From an uncultured Prevotellaceae bacterium (GTDB lineage Bacteria > Bacteroidota > Bacteroidia > Bacteroidales > Muribaculaceae), in the NCBI GenBank assembly GCA_900319525.1, contig ONOU01000038.1, positions 1 to 44,122 on the forward strand: 44,122 nucleotides of DNA. The letters are read 5' to 3'. The notes beneath the pieces were generated by a model. It was not told where the DNA came from. It searched no databases and saw only the letters and a list, made by a program, of their open reading frames with translations. The position numbers and the translations under genes are program-made. Below are positions 26,199 to 34,363 of the stretch, piece after piece. The stretch's first letter is position 1; each line of letters starts with the position of its first letter.

Positions 26199-27848
26199 TT
26201 ATTGCTTTTTCATGGCATCTTCAAGATAATCCCGCAAGGGTACCCTCAAGCGCAATTTTGCGGCTATATCGTTTCTTTTTTGACTGATATACTTGGGATT
26301 GTAACCTAAGACAATGGCAATTTCCACATAGTTGAAACCACAGCAAGTCAGTTCGATAAATTTAAGGTCGGTCTCAGAGATTTTGGAATTTTTGGCCAAT
26401 TGAGAGATGATTCCGTTATAATTCTGGTCAAGGTGAGACCTCAACGCCTTCCAGAAATCGTCACTAGCGACCATATTACCTATGCCTTCCTTTACGCGTT
26501 TTCTGATTACTGAAGGGGAATCATGCTCACTGGAATCGATTGTCGTCTGCATAAAAGAGACGATTTTCTCAATAAATTGGATAATCACACCATTTTGAGG
26601 TTTGATTTGCTCAAGCAATTCCTCGTGCTTACTTCTGCTTACGTGTTTCAGTTCATTAATGATTGCATTAATACGATGCAGGTGACTGAAATGGTAAAAA
26701 GTGAAAACACCAAGTGCTAGGATTGCAATAGCGATTAAACCGGCAACTAAGCCATGAAGACTATTGATGGTGTATTTGCGTCGTTCAACTTGTATAAAAT
26801 TGCCTTTGTTCTCGGCCTGTTGGATAAGATATTTTTGTTTGTTGTTTAATAGAGAATCTGCCAGTTGATGTGCAAGCTTGTCATAATGATTGCTTTGGAC
26901 TGCATCCCCTTCAATTTGGTAAATTTTGGAAAGAGTCAAGTATTTTCTTGTGCGTAATTGCCCTTGATTATTAATATTAGCATTGTCATTCACATATTTC
27001 AGATAATATCTGGCCGAGTCGGATATTCCATACTTTGTGTAGATGTCAGCGATATCCAGCAAAAGGTCCTCAGTGATGAACCGAAAATAATCATTCAAGC
27101 AATGGAATGCTATTTTCTTTGCCACTGATAACGAATCTTCATAACATAACTGCCGGCAAAGCAATTCTTGGCTTTTGTAGTATTTGCCGCTATCGTTTAG
27201 CTCAATGGCAAGCTGGCTGGCTTGTGCCAACAACTTTTCGGGGTCCCCTATACGTGTGATACCGCTGCATGCTCCCATATTGAGAAGACAATCAAATTGC
27301 AAGCGCTTGTTACCTATCAGTCTGTAATATTTTAATGCTTGCTCGAACTTATCATAGCAAATCTGCTGGTCAGCGAAATATAGTCGGTATAGGTTGGCGA
27401 TTCGTGTGTTGATCTGACCCAGGTTGGTGTAGTCGGTGGTGTCGGCGGCGGCTTCGGCAGTCTTGTAGTATCTCATAGCACTATCCACGTGTCCCAATTC
27501 TTCCATAACGGCACCCTTGTAGAGGAAGGCGCGGGTGAGTTTCTCGCGGTCGCTGTTGTGGTGGCGGTAGTAGTTCATGGCACGGGTGATGGCGCTGTCG
27601 TCGCGGGCGGTGATCTTGGCATAGCACTTGTAGCGCGCCTGTGTGGCGAGCAGGTCACGGTAGGCGCTGTCAGCCACTCCGCGTAGGGTGTCGAGGGCGC
27701 TAATGATGGCCAGGGCGCTGTCAGGGGTGCTCCACATCAGGCTGTCGGCTGCGATGAGACGCGCGTCATAGTGGCGCATGCCGCCACAGTCCGTAAACAG
27801 AGCAGCGACCACAATGGCAACAAATATGCTAAGACCCGATGATTTCAT
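26199..27848 (-). CDS. TPR - transmembrane - HTH regulatory protein
   Basis: A 549-aa protein of a kind frequent in Bacteroidota. Order: N-terminal signal/anchor (LSIFVAIVVAALFTDC), about ten tetratricopeptide-like helices (residues 30-345), one transmembrane helix (LVAGLIAIAILALGVFTFYHF, about 368-388), a coiled-coil stretch, then a LuxR-like helix-turn-helix at the C-terminus (ISETDLKFIELTCCGFNYVEIAIVLGYNPKYISQKRNDIAAKL). This layout places sensing repeats outside and a DNA-binding domain inside the cytoplasm. Targets are unknown; neighbouring genes give no firm clue. The region upstream of its start is the remnant described at 27871-27966. Confidence 0.85.
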   Translation of the reverse strand: MKSSGLSIFVAIVVAALFTDCGGMRHYDARLIAADSLMWSTPDSALAIISALDTLRGVADSAYRDLLATQARYKCYAKITARDDSAITRAMNYYRHHNSDREKLTRAFLYKGAVMEELGHVDSAMRYYKTAEAAADTTDYTNLGQINTRIANLYRLYFADQQICYDKFEQALKYYRLIGNKRLQFDCLLNMGACSGITRIGDPEKLLAQASQLAIELNDSGKYYKSQELLCRQLCYEDSLSVAKKIAFHCLNDYFRFITEDLLLDIADIYTKYGISDSARYYLKYVNDNANINNQGQLRTRKYLTLSKIYQIEGDAVQSNHYDKLAHQLADSLLNNKQKYLIQQAENKGNFIQVERRKYTINSLHGLVAGLIAIAILALGVFTFYHFSHLHRINAIINELKHVSRSKHEELLEQIKPQNGVIIQFIEKIVSFMQTTIDSSEHDSPSVIRKRVKEGIGNMVASDDFWKALRSHLDQNYNGIISQLAKNSKISETDLKFIELTCCGFNYVEIAIVLGYNPKYISQKRNDIAAKLRLRVPLRDYLEDAMKKQ

Positions 27849-27857
27849 GCATAAAAA

Positions 27858-27991
27858 TGATTACAATCAGTCACTTGCTTGTAGAAAGTGATCCAGTGGT
27901 GCAGCAGCAGCACATCGACAGCACTGCCAGCACGGGAAGAAGGAAATGGAGAGTTTTATTGGTCATATATACACTGAATTGATTGTAATCA
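27858..27991. repeat. 12-bp perfect inverted repeat flanking the lipoprotein remnant
   Basis: TGATTACAATCA (27858-27869) and its complement TGATTGTAATCA (27980-27991) bracket the remnant open frame. The left arm is 10 bases upstream of the TPR gene start; the right arm abuts the lgt stop codon. Confidence 0.75.
27871..27966 (-). pseudogene. internally deleted copy of the 252-aa lipoprotein gene
   Basis: The first 54 or so bases are nearly identical to the start of the gene at 23722 (signal peptide MTNKTLHFLLP then VLAVLSMCCC) and the last about 35 match its 3' end (GGATCACTTTCTAC region), joined around a shared GTGCAG. About 660 bases of the middle are missing. The fused frame still reads as 31 codons with ATG and TGA. 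It is flanked by a 12-bp inverted repeat. Confidence 0.85.
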
Positions 27992-28885
27992 CTATTGTTT
28001 GTATTTAGCCTTTGACTTCTCATCGGCAAAGCGGTCGGGATAGTCCAGCGGCACGCGCGGACGGCGCAGCGCCCTGATGACGAGCCACAGGCCGAGCACG
28101 ATGAAGGGGATACTCAACAGCTGGCCCTGATCAATGCCCCAGTTGGCGCGCATAGCGACCTCCCAAGGCTCCTGCACATTCTTGATGTACTCGATAAAGA
28201 AACGCGGCACAAAGATGCCCAGCATGAACACACCGAAGATGAGTCCCTCGCGCTCCTGGCAACGCCAGCGCCAGTACATCAACATGCACACGGCAAACGT
28301 CAGCAGATAGAACGCCGCTTCATAGATTTGCGTCGGGTGACTCGGTGCCGAGAAGACGGGCTCGGCGCCCTGCATCCACTGGCCCAGGTTGGTCACGAAG
28401 CTGAATCCCCAGGGCATTGACGTCTCACCGCCATAAATCTCGTGGTTCATCAGGTTGCCGATGCGGATGAGCGCTGCCACAAAGCCCACGGGCACCACCA
28501 GGCGGTCAAACGTCCACAGCATGGGCTTACGCGTCACAAATCGGCTGTAGAGCCAGATGGCAATCATGATGCCCAGCGTGCCGCCGTGGCTGGCCAGTCC
28601 ACCCTCCCAAATTTTGGGAATCTCGGCCAGATGCTGGCTGTAATAACCCCAGTCATAGAAGAACACGTGACCCAACCGGGCTCCCAGGATGGTAGCCACC
28701 ACCACATAGATGAACAGGCTGCCCACCCAGCTCTCACGAGCTCCCTCGTGGCGGAAGATGCGGTAAACGATCTCATACCCCACGAGAAAACCGATGGCAA
28801 ACATCAGTCCGTACCAGCGCACGGTAACGGATCCAAAGCTAAACAGGACGGGACTAGCGGTCCACGTGACAAAATCGAGTATCAT
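27992..28885 (-). CDS. lgt: prolipoprotein diacylglyceryl transferase
   Basis: A 297-aa inner-membrane enzyme with seven hydrophobic segments that moves diacylglycerol from phosphatidylglycerol onto the lipobox cysteine of prolipoproteins, the first step of lipoprotein maturation. The family signature is present: GGLASHGGTLG, and ALIRIGNLMNHEIYG with the essential Arg. The C-terminus is extended by a basic tail (FADEKSKAKYKQ). It would serve the lipoproteins in this window (SusD, CotH-like). It is divergent from obgE, with its own -7 box 25 bases upstream. Confidence 0.96.
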   Translation of the reverse strand: MILDFVTWTASPVLFSFGSVTVRWYGLMFAIGFLVGYEIVYRIFRHEGARESWVGSLFIYVVVATILGARLGHVFFYDWGYYSQHLAEIPKIWEGGLASHGGTLGIMIAIWLYSRFVTRKPMLWTFDRLVVPVGFVAALIRIGNLMNHEIYGGETSMPWGFSFVTNLGQWMQGAEPVFSAPSHPTQIYEAAFYLLTFAVCMLMYWRWRCQEREGLIFGVFMLGIFVPRFFIEYIKNVQEPWEVAMRANWGIDQGQLLSIPFIVLGLWLVIRALRRPRVPLDYPDRFADEKSKAKYKQ

Positions 28886-28910
28886 ATTTCTATATTACAG
28901 TTTAGAAATG

Positions 28911-28918
28911 CAAAGGTA
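28911..28918 (-). promoter_or_regulatory. -7 box (TACCTTTG) of lgt
   Basis: Exact match on the minus strand, 25 bases before the ATG. The -33 region is made of the heptad array at 28927-28961. Confidence 0.6.
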
Positions 28919-28926
28919 GTAATAAG

Positions 28927-28961
28927 ATTTTAGTTTTTAGTTTTTAGTTTTTAGTTTTTTG
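28927..28961. repeat. 7-bp tandem repeat array (TTTTTAG, about 4.5 units)
   Basis: AG dinucleotides recur exactly every 7 bases (28932, 28939, 28946, 28953) separated by T-runs. The array lies in the lgt/obgE divergent gap, over the -33 region of lgt. Confidence 0.8.
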
Positions 28962-29010
28962 AGGGCCATAGGCTCGGAGTGGCTTGACATGCAGTCTTGA
29001 CGAGAGTGGT

Positions 29011-29044
29011 TTTGAGGCTTATTGAAAAAAATACATTACCTTTG
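29011..29044 (+). promoter_or_regulatory. promoter of obgE
   Basis: TTTG (29011-29014), 22 bases, TACCTTTG (29037-29044), then CAGG. The leader is about 15 bases. Confidence 0.7.
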
Positions 29045-29064
29045 CAGGCAAAATACAGATAGTT

Positions 29065-30279
29065 ATGGCAGAGAGCAACTTTATCGACTATGTGAAAATC
29101 CTGTGCCGCAGCGGCAAGGGCGGCAGGGGATCGGCCCACCTGCATCGCGCCAAGTATGTCCCCAAGGGAGGACCCGACGGCGGTGATGGCGGTCGTGGCG
29201 GCCACATCTACCTCAAGGGTAACCGCAACCTGTGGACACTGATTCACTTGAAATATCAGCGCCACGTGTTTGCCACCGACGGCCAGGCCGGCAGCGAGAA
29301 CCAGAGTTCAGGCAAGGACGGTGAAGACCGCACCATCGAGGTACCGTGCGGCACGGCAGTGTATGATGCCGAGACGGGACAGTTCCTGTGTGACGTGACC
29401 GAGGACGGCCAGGTCGTGCGCCTGCTGCGCGGCGGCCGTGGCGGCCTGGGCAACCAGCACTTCAAGACAGCGACCCGACAGACACCCCGCTTTGCCCAGC
29501 CAGGAGAGGCCGGTGTGGAGAAGGCCGTGATCCTTGAACTCAAGCTGCTTGCCGACGTGGGCCTCGTGGGATTTCCCAATGCCGGCAAGTCAACGTTGCT
29601 GAGCGTCATCAGTGCAGCCAAGCCCAAGATCGCCAACTACCCTTTCACGACGCTGGAGCCCAACCTGGGCATCGTCTCCTATCGCGGACAGCAATCGTTT
29701 GTCATGGCCGACATCCCCGGCATCATCGAGGGTGCCAGCGAGGGACGCGGTCTGGGACTGCGTTTCCTGCGCCACATCGAGCGCAACGCAGTCTTGCTGT
29801 TCATGGTGCCCGCCGACAGTGACGACATCCGCAAGGAGTACGGCATCCTGTGCCACGAGCTGGAGACTTTTAACCCCGACCTGGTAGAGAAACCCCGTGT
29901 GCTGGCCATCACCAAGTGTGACATGCTCGATGACGAACTCATCGAGCAGATGCGGCCCGAATTGCCCGACGATATCCCTAGCGTATTCATCTCGAGCGTT
30001 GCCCAGATGGGACTCACCGAGCTGAAGGACCTGCTGTGGCGCACCATCAACGATGAGCGCAACCGCATTCCAGAGACACTGACACACCATGACCTGGATG
30101 AGCGTCACCGCGAACAGAAGGAGGACGACTTCATCTTTGGCGCCGAGGACCTTGAGGATGAGGCTCCTGACGCCGGCGGCAAGATGGTTGACTCGGGCTC
30201 GAAGCAATGGAGCGAGGAATACTGGGAGAGCGACTACGAGGACGAGAACAAGGATTTCCAAGTCGTAAGCGATGATTAA
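29065..30279 (+). CDS. obgE: Obg-family GTPase
   Basis: A 404-aa essential GTPase linked to 50S ribosome assembly and stress control. The Gly-rich Obg fold occupies about residues 1-158 ([29 protein letters not shown]). The G domain starts with G1 GFPNAGKST (169-177), then switch I with [13 protein letters not shown]3 [12 protein letters not shown] and G4 TKCD. The C-terminal tail is acidic ([16 protein letters not shown]), as in many Bacteroidota homologues. It is transcribed alone, followed by a perfect stem-loop, a heptad array and a bidirectional terminator. Confidence 0.97.
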   Translation: MAESNFIDYVKILCRSGKGGRGSAHLHRAKYVPKGGPDGGDGGRGGHIYLKGNRNLWTLIHLKYQRHVFATDGQAGSENQSSGKDGEDRTIEVPCGTAVYDAETGQFLCDVTEDGQVVRLLRGGRGGLGNQHFKTATRQTPRFAQPGEAGVEKAVILELKLLADVGLVGFPNAGKSTLLSVISAAKPKIANYPFTTLEPNLGIVSYRGQQSFVMADIPGIIEGASEGRGLGLRFLRHIERNAVLLFMVPADSDDIRKEYGILCHELETFNPDLVEKPRVLAITKCDMLDDELIEQMRPELPDDIPSVFISSVAQMGLTELKDLLWRTINDERNRIPETLTHHDLDERHREQKEDDFIFGAEDLEDEAPDAGGKMVDSGSKQWSEEYWESDYEDENKDFQVVSDD

Positions 30280-30307
30280 GCAAGTGGCGCATTGAAGCGC
30301 CACTTGC
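30280..30307 (+). terminator. perfect stem-loop directly after the obgE stop
   Basis: GCAAGTGGCGC (30280-30290), loop ATTGAA, GCGCCACTTGC (30297-30307). It begins one base after the TAA, lacks a T-run and is followed by GTCTAGAGTCTAGGG, the same layout as at gyrB. Confidence 0.65.
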
Positions 30308-30308
30308 G

Positions 30309-30407
30309 GTCTAGAGTCTAGGGTTTAGGGAGGCTTACGCATCCCAAATGCTAATGGCCTCTAAACTCTAAGTTCTAAGCCCTAAACTCTAGACTCTAGA
30401 CCCTAGA
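30309..30407. repeat. inverted pair of 7-bp repeat arrays
   Basis: Left array 30309-30329 has three units (GTCTAGA, GTCTAGG, GTTTAGG). Right array 30359-30407 has seven units of the complementary type (CTCTAAA, CTCTAAG, TTCTAAG, CCCTAAA, CTCTAGA, CTCTAGA, CCCTAGA). Arms 30308-30330 and 30380-30402 are complementary at 22 of 23 positions. Confidence 0.85.
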
Positions 30408-30408
30408 C

Positions 30409-30440
30409 AAAAACGGACTTCAAAAAGAAGTCCGTTTTTT
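30409..30440. terminator. bidirectional terminator between obgE and kinase genes
   Basis: AAAAACGGACTTC (30409-30421), loop AAAAA, GAAGTCCGTTTTT (30427-30439): perfect, with T-runs for both directions. It serves obgE (plus) and the kinase gene (minus). Confidence 0.9.
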
Positions 30441-30446
30441 ATTATA

Positions 30447-31493
30447 TCACTTGCCTTCGTTGCTTAACAGGAATCGTCGCTTGGGAGCAATGGCGACAAA
30501 GTCCTCGTGGGTGAGGGCGGCAATGCGGTCAAGCATGGCACCCAACCGCTGTGCGATCTCATACTCGACGGGCTCGCTGGGTGGAACCTCGTGCAACAAC
30601 TGCGCCACACGGGGCTTGATGGCCGAGAATTCAAACACCATCGACGTGTTGAACCACGCATCGGCATGACTGGCAAACGGCAAGATCCACATGTGCTCAC
30701 CGCGCAACACGCCAGGCCACCACTGCAGCGTCTGTAAGGCACTTGCACCACGGCTGTTGAAGTCACGGTAAATGCGCCGCAGCAAGCGATTGTCATGCTC
30801 GCCCAAGCCAGCTTTCTCGCCGTAGTAGATGGTTGCCTGGGCCGTGACAAAGAGCTTGAACTTCAACTCTTCGTCAATGTCGGGCACGAGCTGGGGATTA
30901 AGGGCATGCAAGCCCTCCAGGAACAAGAGGCTGTTGCTCTCGAGCTTGAGGGTGTTGCCGCGGTAAGCGCGCTCACCCTTGACGTAATCATAGGTGGGCA
31001 TGGACACCTGATCTCCAGCCAGCAGGCTCGTCACGTCACGGCTCAACTGCTTCAGGTCCAGGCCGTAGAACGACTCATAGTCAATCTCGCCATTCACGTC
31101 AAGCGGCCGTTGATCCAGATTGAGAAAATAATTGTCGAGCGACACCACACAAGGCTGGATGCCATTGTCACGCAGCATGTGGTTAAGGAAACGCGATGTG
31201 GTCGTCTTGCCCGAGCATGACGGTCCCGCAACGAGCACCATGCGCAGTCCTTCCTGCCTGAAACGGCGAGTGATCTCGCTCGTGATGCGCTCCAGACGGC
31301 GGCTGTGCTGAAACTCGTCCTCGGCAATCAGATCGGGGGCATACCCTTGTGAGATGACATCGTTAAAAAGCGAGATGCCATCCTGGCCCTGCGACTCCAT
31401 GCGACGGACAGTTCCACAAAACTCTTCCAGCGTCATGTGCTGCTTGGTCGTGGTGGGTTCGTTGGGCTGTGCGGTTGCTGTATTCTCAATCAT
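30447..31493 (-). CDS. uridine kinase-like nucleoside kinase (short paralogue)
   Basis: A 348-aa P-loop kinase of the phosphoribulokinase/uridine kinase group. Walker A is GPSCSGKTTTSRF; the substrate motif SLDNYFLNLDQRP and the FLEGLHALNP (EGxHALNP) segment are typical. It lacks the N-terminal domains of the neighbouring 561-aa kinase but shares the same core order (SMPTYDYVKGERAYRGNTLKLE, DNRLLRRIYRDFNSRGASALQT). Probably phosphorylates uridine or cytidine in salvage (inference from family). It lies 100 bases downstream of the larger paralogue on the same strand, separated by a 15-bp perfect hairpin. Confidence 0.88.
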   Translation of the reverse strand: MIENTATAQPNEPTTTKQHMTLEEFCGTVRRMESQGQDGISLFNDVISQGYAPDLIAEDEFQHSRRLERITSEITRRFRQEGLRMVLVAGPSCSGKTTTSRFLNHMLRDNGIQPCVVSLDNYFLNLDQRPLDVNGEIDYESFYGLDLKQLSRDVTSLLAGDQVSMPTYDYVKGERAYRGNTLKLESNSLLFLEGLHALNPQLVPDIDEELKFKLFVTAQATIYYGEKAGLGEHDNRLLRRIYRDFNSRGASALQTLQWWPGVLRGEHMWILPFASHADAWFNTSMVFEFSAIKPRVAQLLHEVPPSEPVEYEIAQRLGAMLDRIAALTHEDFVAIAPKRRFLLSNEGK

Positions 31494-31549
31494 TGGTCGT
31501 TATGTTAATTGTTTATGGTTCAGTAGTTAATTATCAGTTTGTTATTAAG

Positions 31550-31586
31550 GCGTGGGCCCTATTGCGCATCACAATAGGGCCCACGC
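31550..31586 (-). terminator. perfect 15-bp hairpin between the two kinase genes
   Basis: GCGTGGGCCCTATTG (31550-31564) and its complement (31572-31586) around the loop CGCATCA. It lies 9 bases after the stop of the 561-aa kinase. No T-run follows on the minus strand. Confidence 0.75.
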
Positions 31587-31594
31587 GGTTCACG

Positions 31595-33280
31595 CTAGTA
31601 GTGGAAACTGCTGCCTCCCAGGAATTCTCGCAGCAAGCTCGTGCTGGGAATGTCTTTCTCGTCCAGAGGCTCGAAGTAATTCAAGAATTTGATCAGACGT
31701 GAAGCCTCGGCATACTCCTCCACGCTGGAGGGCACTTGCTGCAATATGGGCAACGCATGGTTCTTCATCGCCGACAATTCAAACAGCAGTGACGAGTTGA
31801 ACATGGCGTCAGCATTCTCGCTGAAGGGCATGATCCACTTGTTCTCGCCACGTCGCACACTGGGCCATCGCTTGATGGTGTCCAGAGCGCTGGCGCCACG
31901 ATACTTGTGGTCACGCACGATGCGTCGCAACAAGCGGTTATCAAAGGTTCCAATCCAGTTGTGGTCATCGATGTTGAGCGTGGTCAACGCCGACACGAAC
32001 AGGCGGAACTTTTGATTATCGGGAATGTTGCGTGTGAGTTCGGGATTGAGTCCATGGATGCCTTCCATGAGCAGGATGTCGCCATCCTCGAGCTTGAGCG
32101 TGTTGCCCAGGTACTCGCGCTCTCCCTTCTTGAAGTTATAGGTGGGCATGGGCACTTCCTTGCCTGCCAGCAGATCGGTCACATCCTTGTTGAACTGATC
32201 CAAGTCAAGGGCAAAGAGCGACTCGTAGTCATAGTCGCCCGTCTCGTCACGCGGCGTGCGGTCACGGTTCACGAAATAGTTGTCGAGCTCAATGACCTTG
32301 GGCACGATATAGTTGGTCATCAGCTGGATGGCCAAGCGCTTAGACGACGTGGTCTTGCCGCTGGACGACGGTCCCGCGATGAGCACCACGCGTGCCCCAC
32401 CCTCGTGGTAGCGGCGCGTAATCTCGTCAGCAATCTGGATAAAGTACTTGTTGTGCAGGGCTTCCACAACATTGATGAGCAAGGGGGCATGTCCTCCCCT
32501 GATGGCACGGTTGAGCTCGCCCACGTCACCCAATCTAATGACCTTGTTGAAGTTGATGTGGTCGGTAAACGCCTGGAACAGCTTGGGCTGCGGCTCCCAG
32601 TCGGCCACGCGGGTGATATCGTTGCGGTCTGGTCCCAAGAGGAGCATGCCGTTCTCGTAGGGGACCAAGTCAAACACCTGAAGCATGCCCGTTGAGGGCA
32701 CCAGCGGGCCGTAGAAACTGTCGATGATATCATCGAGCCTGTAGTAAACGGTGTAGAGCTGGTTGATGCCCTCGAGCAGACGCACCTTGTCCCTGAGCCC
32801 CTGCTTGCGGAACATCTCGATGACATCGCTCGTCAAGCGCTCCCGGCGCCTGAATGGCAGGTCGGCATCGATGATCTCACACATGCGCTGCTTGAGCTGG
32901 GCGATGACCTCGGGGGTGAGGAAGTTCTCCTCATGCTTGATCTGGCAATAATGGCCGTTGCTGATGCTGTGCTGGATGCACAGGCGCTTGCCGGGATACA
33001 GGTCGTTGAGTGCCTTGTACAGCACCATGCACAACGAGCGCGTGTAAACCCTGTAGCCTGCATTGGGGATGATGTCAAGAAACTCGATGTGCTTGGGGGC
33101 GAAAACGGGATAATACAGATCCTCGACCTTGTTGTTGACAAGCACGCACACAGCGTCACCCTTGAGGCCGATGCGCCCCTTGATAGTATCATACAAATCG
33201 ATGAGCGCTTCTCCGCCTTCAATGTTCAGGTACTCGTTCGTGTTCTTGCAGAACACCTTGAGTTCATCGTATTTTCTCAT
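31595..33280 (-). CDS. nucleoside kinase with N-terminal TGS/ThrRS-like region
   Basis: A 561-aa protein widely kept in Bacteroidota. The first about 60 residues look like a TGS/ubiquitin-like fold (DLYDTIKGRIGLKGDAVCVLVNNKVEDL), then a region related to the second domain of threonyl-tRNA synthetase (IQHSISNGHYCQIKHEENFLTPEVIAQLKQRM), then a uridine-kinase core: Walker A GPSSSGKTTSSKR, ELDNYFVNRDRTPRDETGDYD, LMEGIHGLNPEL. Length is normal. It is the upstream partner of the shorter paralogue. The N-terminal region may sense tRNA or act in control (inference). Confidence 0.92.
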   Translation of the reverse strand: MRKYDELKVFCKNTNEYLNIEGGEALIDLYDTIKGRIGLKGDAVCVLVNNKVEDLYYPVFAPKHIEFLDIIPNAGYRVYTRSLCMVLYKALNDLYPGKRLCIQHSISNGHYCQIKHEENFLTPEVIAQLKQRMCEIIDADLPFRRRERLTSDVIEMFRKQGLRDKVRLLEGINQLYTVYYRLDDIIDSFYGPLVPSTGMLQVFDLVPYENGMLLLGPDRNDITRVADWEPQPKLFQAFTDHINFNKVIRLGDVGELNRAIRGGHAPLLINVVEALHNKYFIQIADEITRRYHEGGARVVLIAGPSSSGKTTSSKRLAIQLMTNYIVPKVIELDNYFVNRDRTPRDETGDYDYESLFALDLDQFNKDVTDLLAGKEVPMPTYNFKKGEREYLGNTLKLEDGDILLMEGIHGLNPELTRNIPDNQKFRLFVSALTTLNIDDHNWIGTFDNRLLRRIVRDHKYRGASALDTIKRWPSVRRGENKWIMPFSENADAMFNSSLLFELSAMKNHALPILQQVPSSVEEYAEASRLIKFLNYFEPLDEKDIPSTSLLREFLGGSSFHY

Positions 33281-33311
33281 TTTGTGCCAGTGCTTACGGG
33301 TTTATAAGTTG

Positions 33312-33319
33312 CAAAAGTA
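33312..33319 (-). promoter_or_regulatory. -7 box (TACTTTTG) of the kinase genes
   Basis: Exact match on the minus strand, 31 bases before the ATG of the 561-aa kinase. Confidence 0.55.
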
Positions 33320-33424
33320 GTAAAAATTCCCGAAAAACAGTAAATTTTGCAGCACAAACATCACATAAAGTGGCAAAAATCCGTTTTTTAACGCTTTCAG
33401 GACAATGGTTTGCTGTGATTTTTC

Positions 33425-33432
33425 TACCTTTG
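33425..33432 (+). promoter_or_regulatory. -7 box (TACCTTTG) of the MBL-fold gene
   Basis: Exact match, 33 bases before the ATG at 33466. Confidence 0.55.
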
Positions 33433-33465
33433 GAGCGCAAGTTAAATCGATTATATCATAAACTA

Positions 33466-34221
33466 ATGAAAACGAAATTATTGATTATGGCAATGATGAT
33501 TGTTGGTGCCATGTGCGGATGCACGGCACAGGAGCAAGAAGCCGGGTGCGACGTGTTCAAGACCCCGAGCGGCATTACCGTGAAGATGTATTGCATCAAG
33601 CACGGCAGCGTGAGGATGCAGGTGGGCGACAAGTGGATCTATGTGGATCCTGTCACCACGGCTGTCAAGCCCGAGACCGACTACTCTAGCCTCCCCAAGG
33701 CCGATTACATCCTGGTGACCCACGAGCACTTTGACCACCTGGACTCGGTAGCTATCAACCAATTGAGCAAGCCAGGCACTATGCTCATCACCAACGCCCG
33801 CTGCCACGACATGCTGGGCGGCAAGGGCCAGGTGATGAAGAACGGCGAGGTTCTCCAGTTACCTGACGAGGTATTCACTACACTGGAGGCTGTGCCGGCC
33901 TACAACAACTCGCCCGACAAACTGCAGTTCCATCCCAAGGGCCGCGACAACGGCTTTGTGCTCAACCTCAACGGCATGCGCGTCTATATCGCCGGCGACA
34001 CCGAGGACATCCCCGAGATGGCCGAGATCAAGGACATCGACGTGGCCTTCCTGCCGTGCAACCTGCCCTTCACGATGACTCCCGAGCAGTGTGCCCACGC
34101 CGCCACGATGATCAAGCCCACGGTGCTTTTCCCCTACCACTACGGGCAAACCGACATCCAGCAAGTAGTCAAGCTGCTTGACGGCAGCGGCATCGACGTG
34201 AGAATCAGGGACTACCAGTAA
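33466..34221 (+). CDS. secreted metallo-beta-lactamase-fold hydrolase
   Basis: A 251-aa protein of the metallo-beta-lactamase superfamily, UlaG-like branch. Signal peptide MKTKLLIMAMMIVGAMCGC..., possibly a lipoprotein (Cys near 19). Metal ligands: THEHFDH (HxHxDH) for the first site, NARCHDML with a His for the second position, and AGDTEDI with the bridging Asp; FPYHYGQ gives the last His. The longer frame, starting 32 codons earlier, runs through the promoter and lacks the signal peptide at its front. The substrate is unknown; sequence relatives include lactonases and RNA-unrelated hydrolases. A strong terminator follows. Confidence 0.85.
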   Translation: MKTKLLIMAMMIVGAMCGCTAQEQEAGCDVFKTPSGITVKMYCIKHGSVRMQVGDKWIYVDPVTTAVKPETDYSSLPKADYILVTHEHFDHLDSVAINQLSKPGTMLITNARCHDMLGGKGQVMKNGEVLQLPDEVFTTLEAVPAYNNSPDKLQFHPKGRDNGFVLNLNGMRVYIAGDTEDIPEMAEIKDIDVAFLPCNLPFTMTPEQCAHAATMIKPTVLFPYHYGQTDIQQVVKLLDGSGIDVRIRDYQ

Positions 34222-34226
34222 CTGTT

Positions 34227-34253
34227 CTAGATAGTCTAGATAATCTAGAAAGG
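34227..34253. repeat. 9-bp tandem repeat (CTAGATAAT type, 3 units)
   Basis: CTAGATAGT, CTAGATAAT and CTAGAAAGG follow the MBL-gene stop codon. Confidence 0.5.
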
Positions 34254-34265
34254 GAGAGTAAAAAC

Positions 34266-34310
34266 ACTGCCGCCGTGTCGAGATGAATCGACGCGGCGGC
34301 AGTAGTTTTA
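34266..34310 (+). terminator. terminator of the MBL-fold gene
   Basis: A 15-bp stem (34266-34280 with 34289-34303, one T-G pair) with the loop AGATGAAT, followed by AGTTTTATT. Confidence 0.8.
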
Positions 34311-34335
34311 TTGGTCAGTTGTCAGGAAGGCCTAA

Positions 34336-34363
34336 ACCTGATACCTGACACCTGAAGCCTGAA
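34336..34363. repeat. 7-bp tandem repeat array (ACCTGAA, 4 units)
   Basis: ACCTGAT, ACCTGAC, ACCTGAA, GCCTGAA end at the base before the susD stop codon. Confidence 0.7.

Noticed and set aside
30309-30407. Heptad arrays as CRISPR or as telomere-like repeats (CCCTAAA)
   Set aside because: Units are 7 bases without spacers, degenerate and internal to the chromosome; the likeness to plant telomere repeat is chance.
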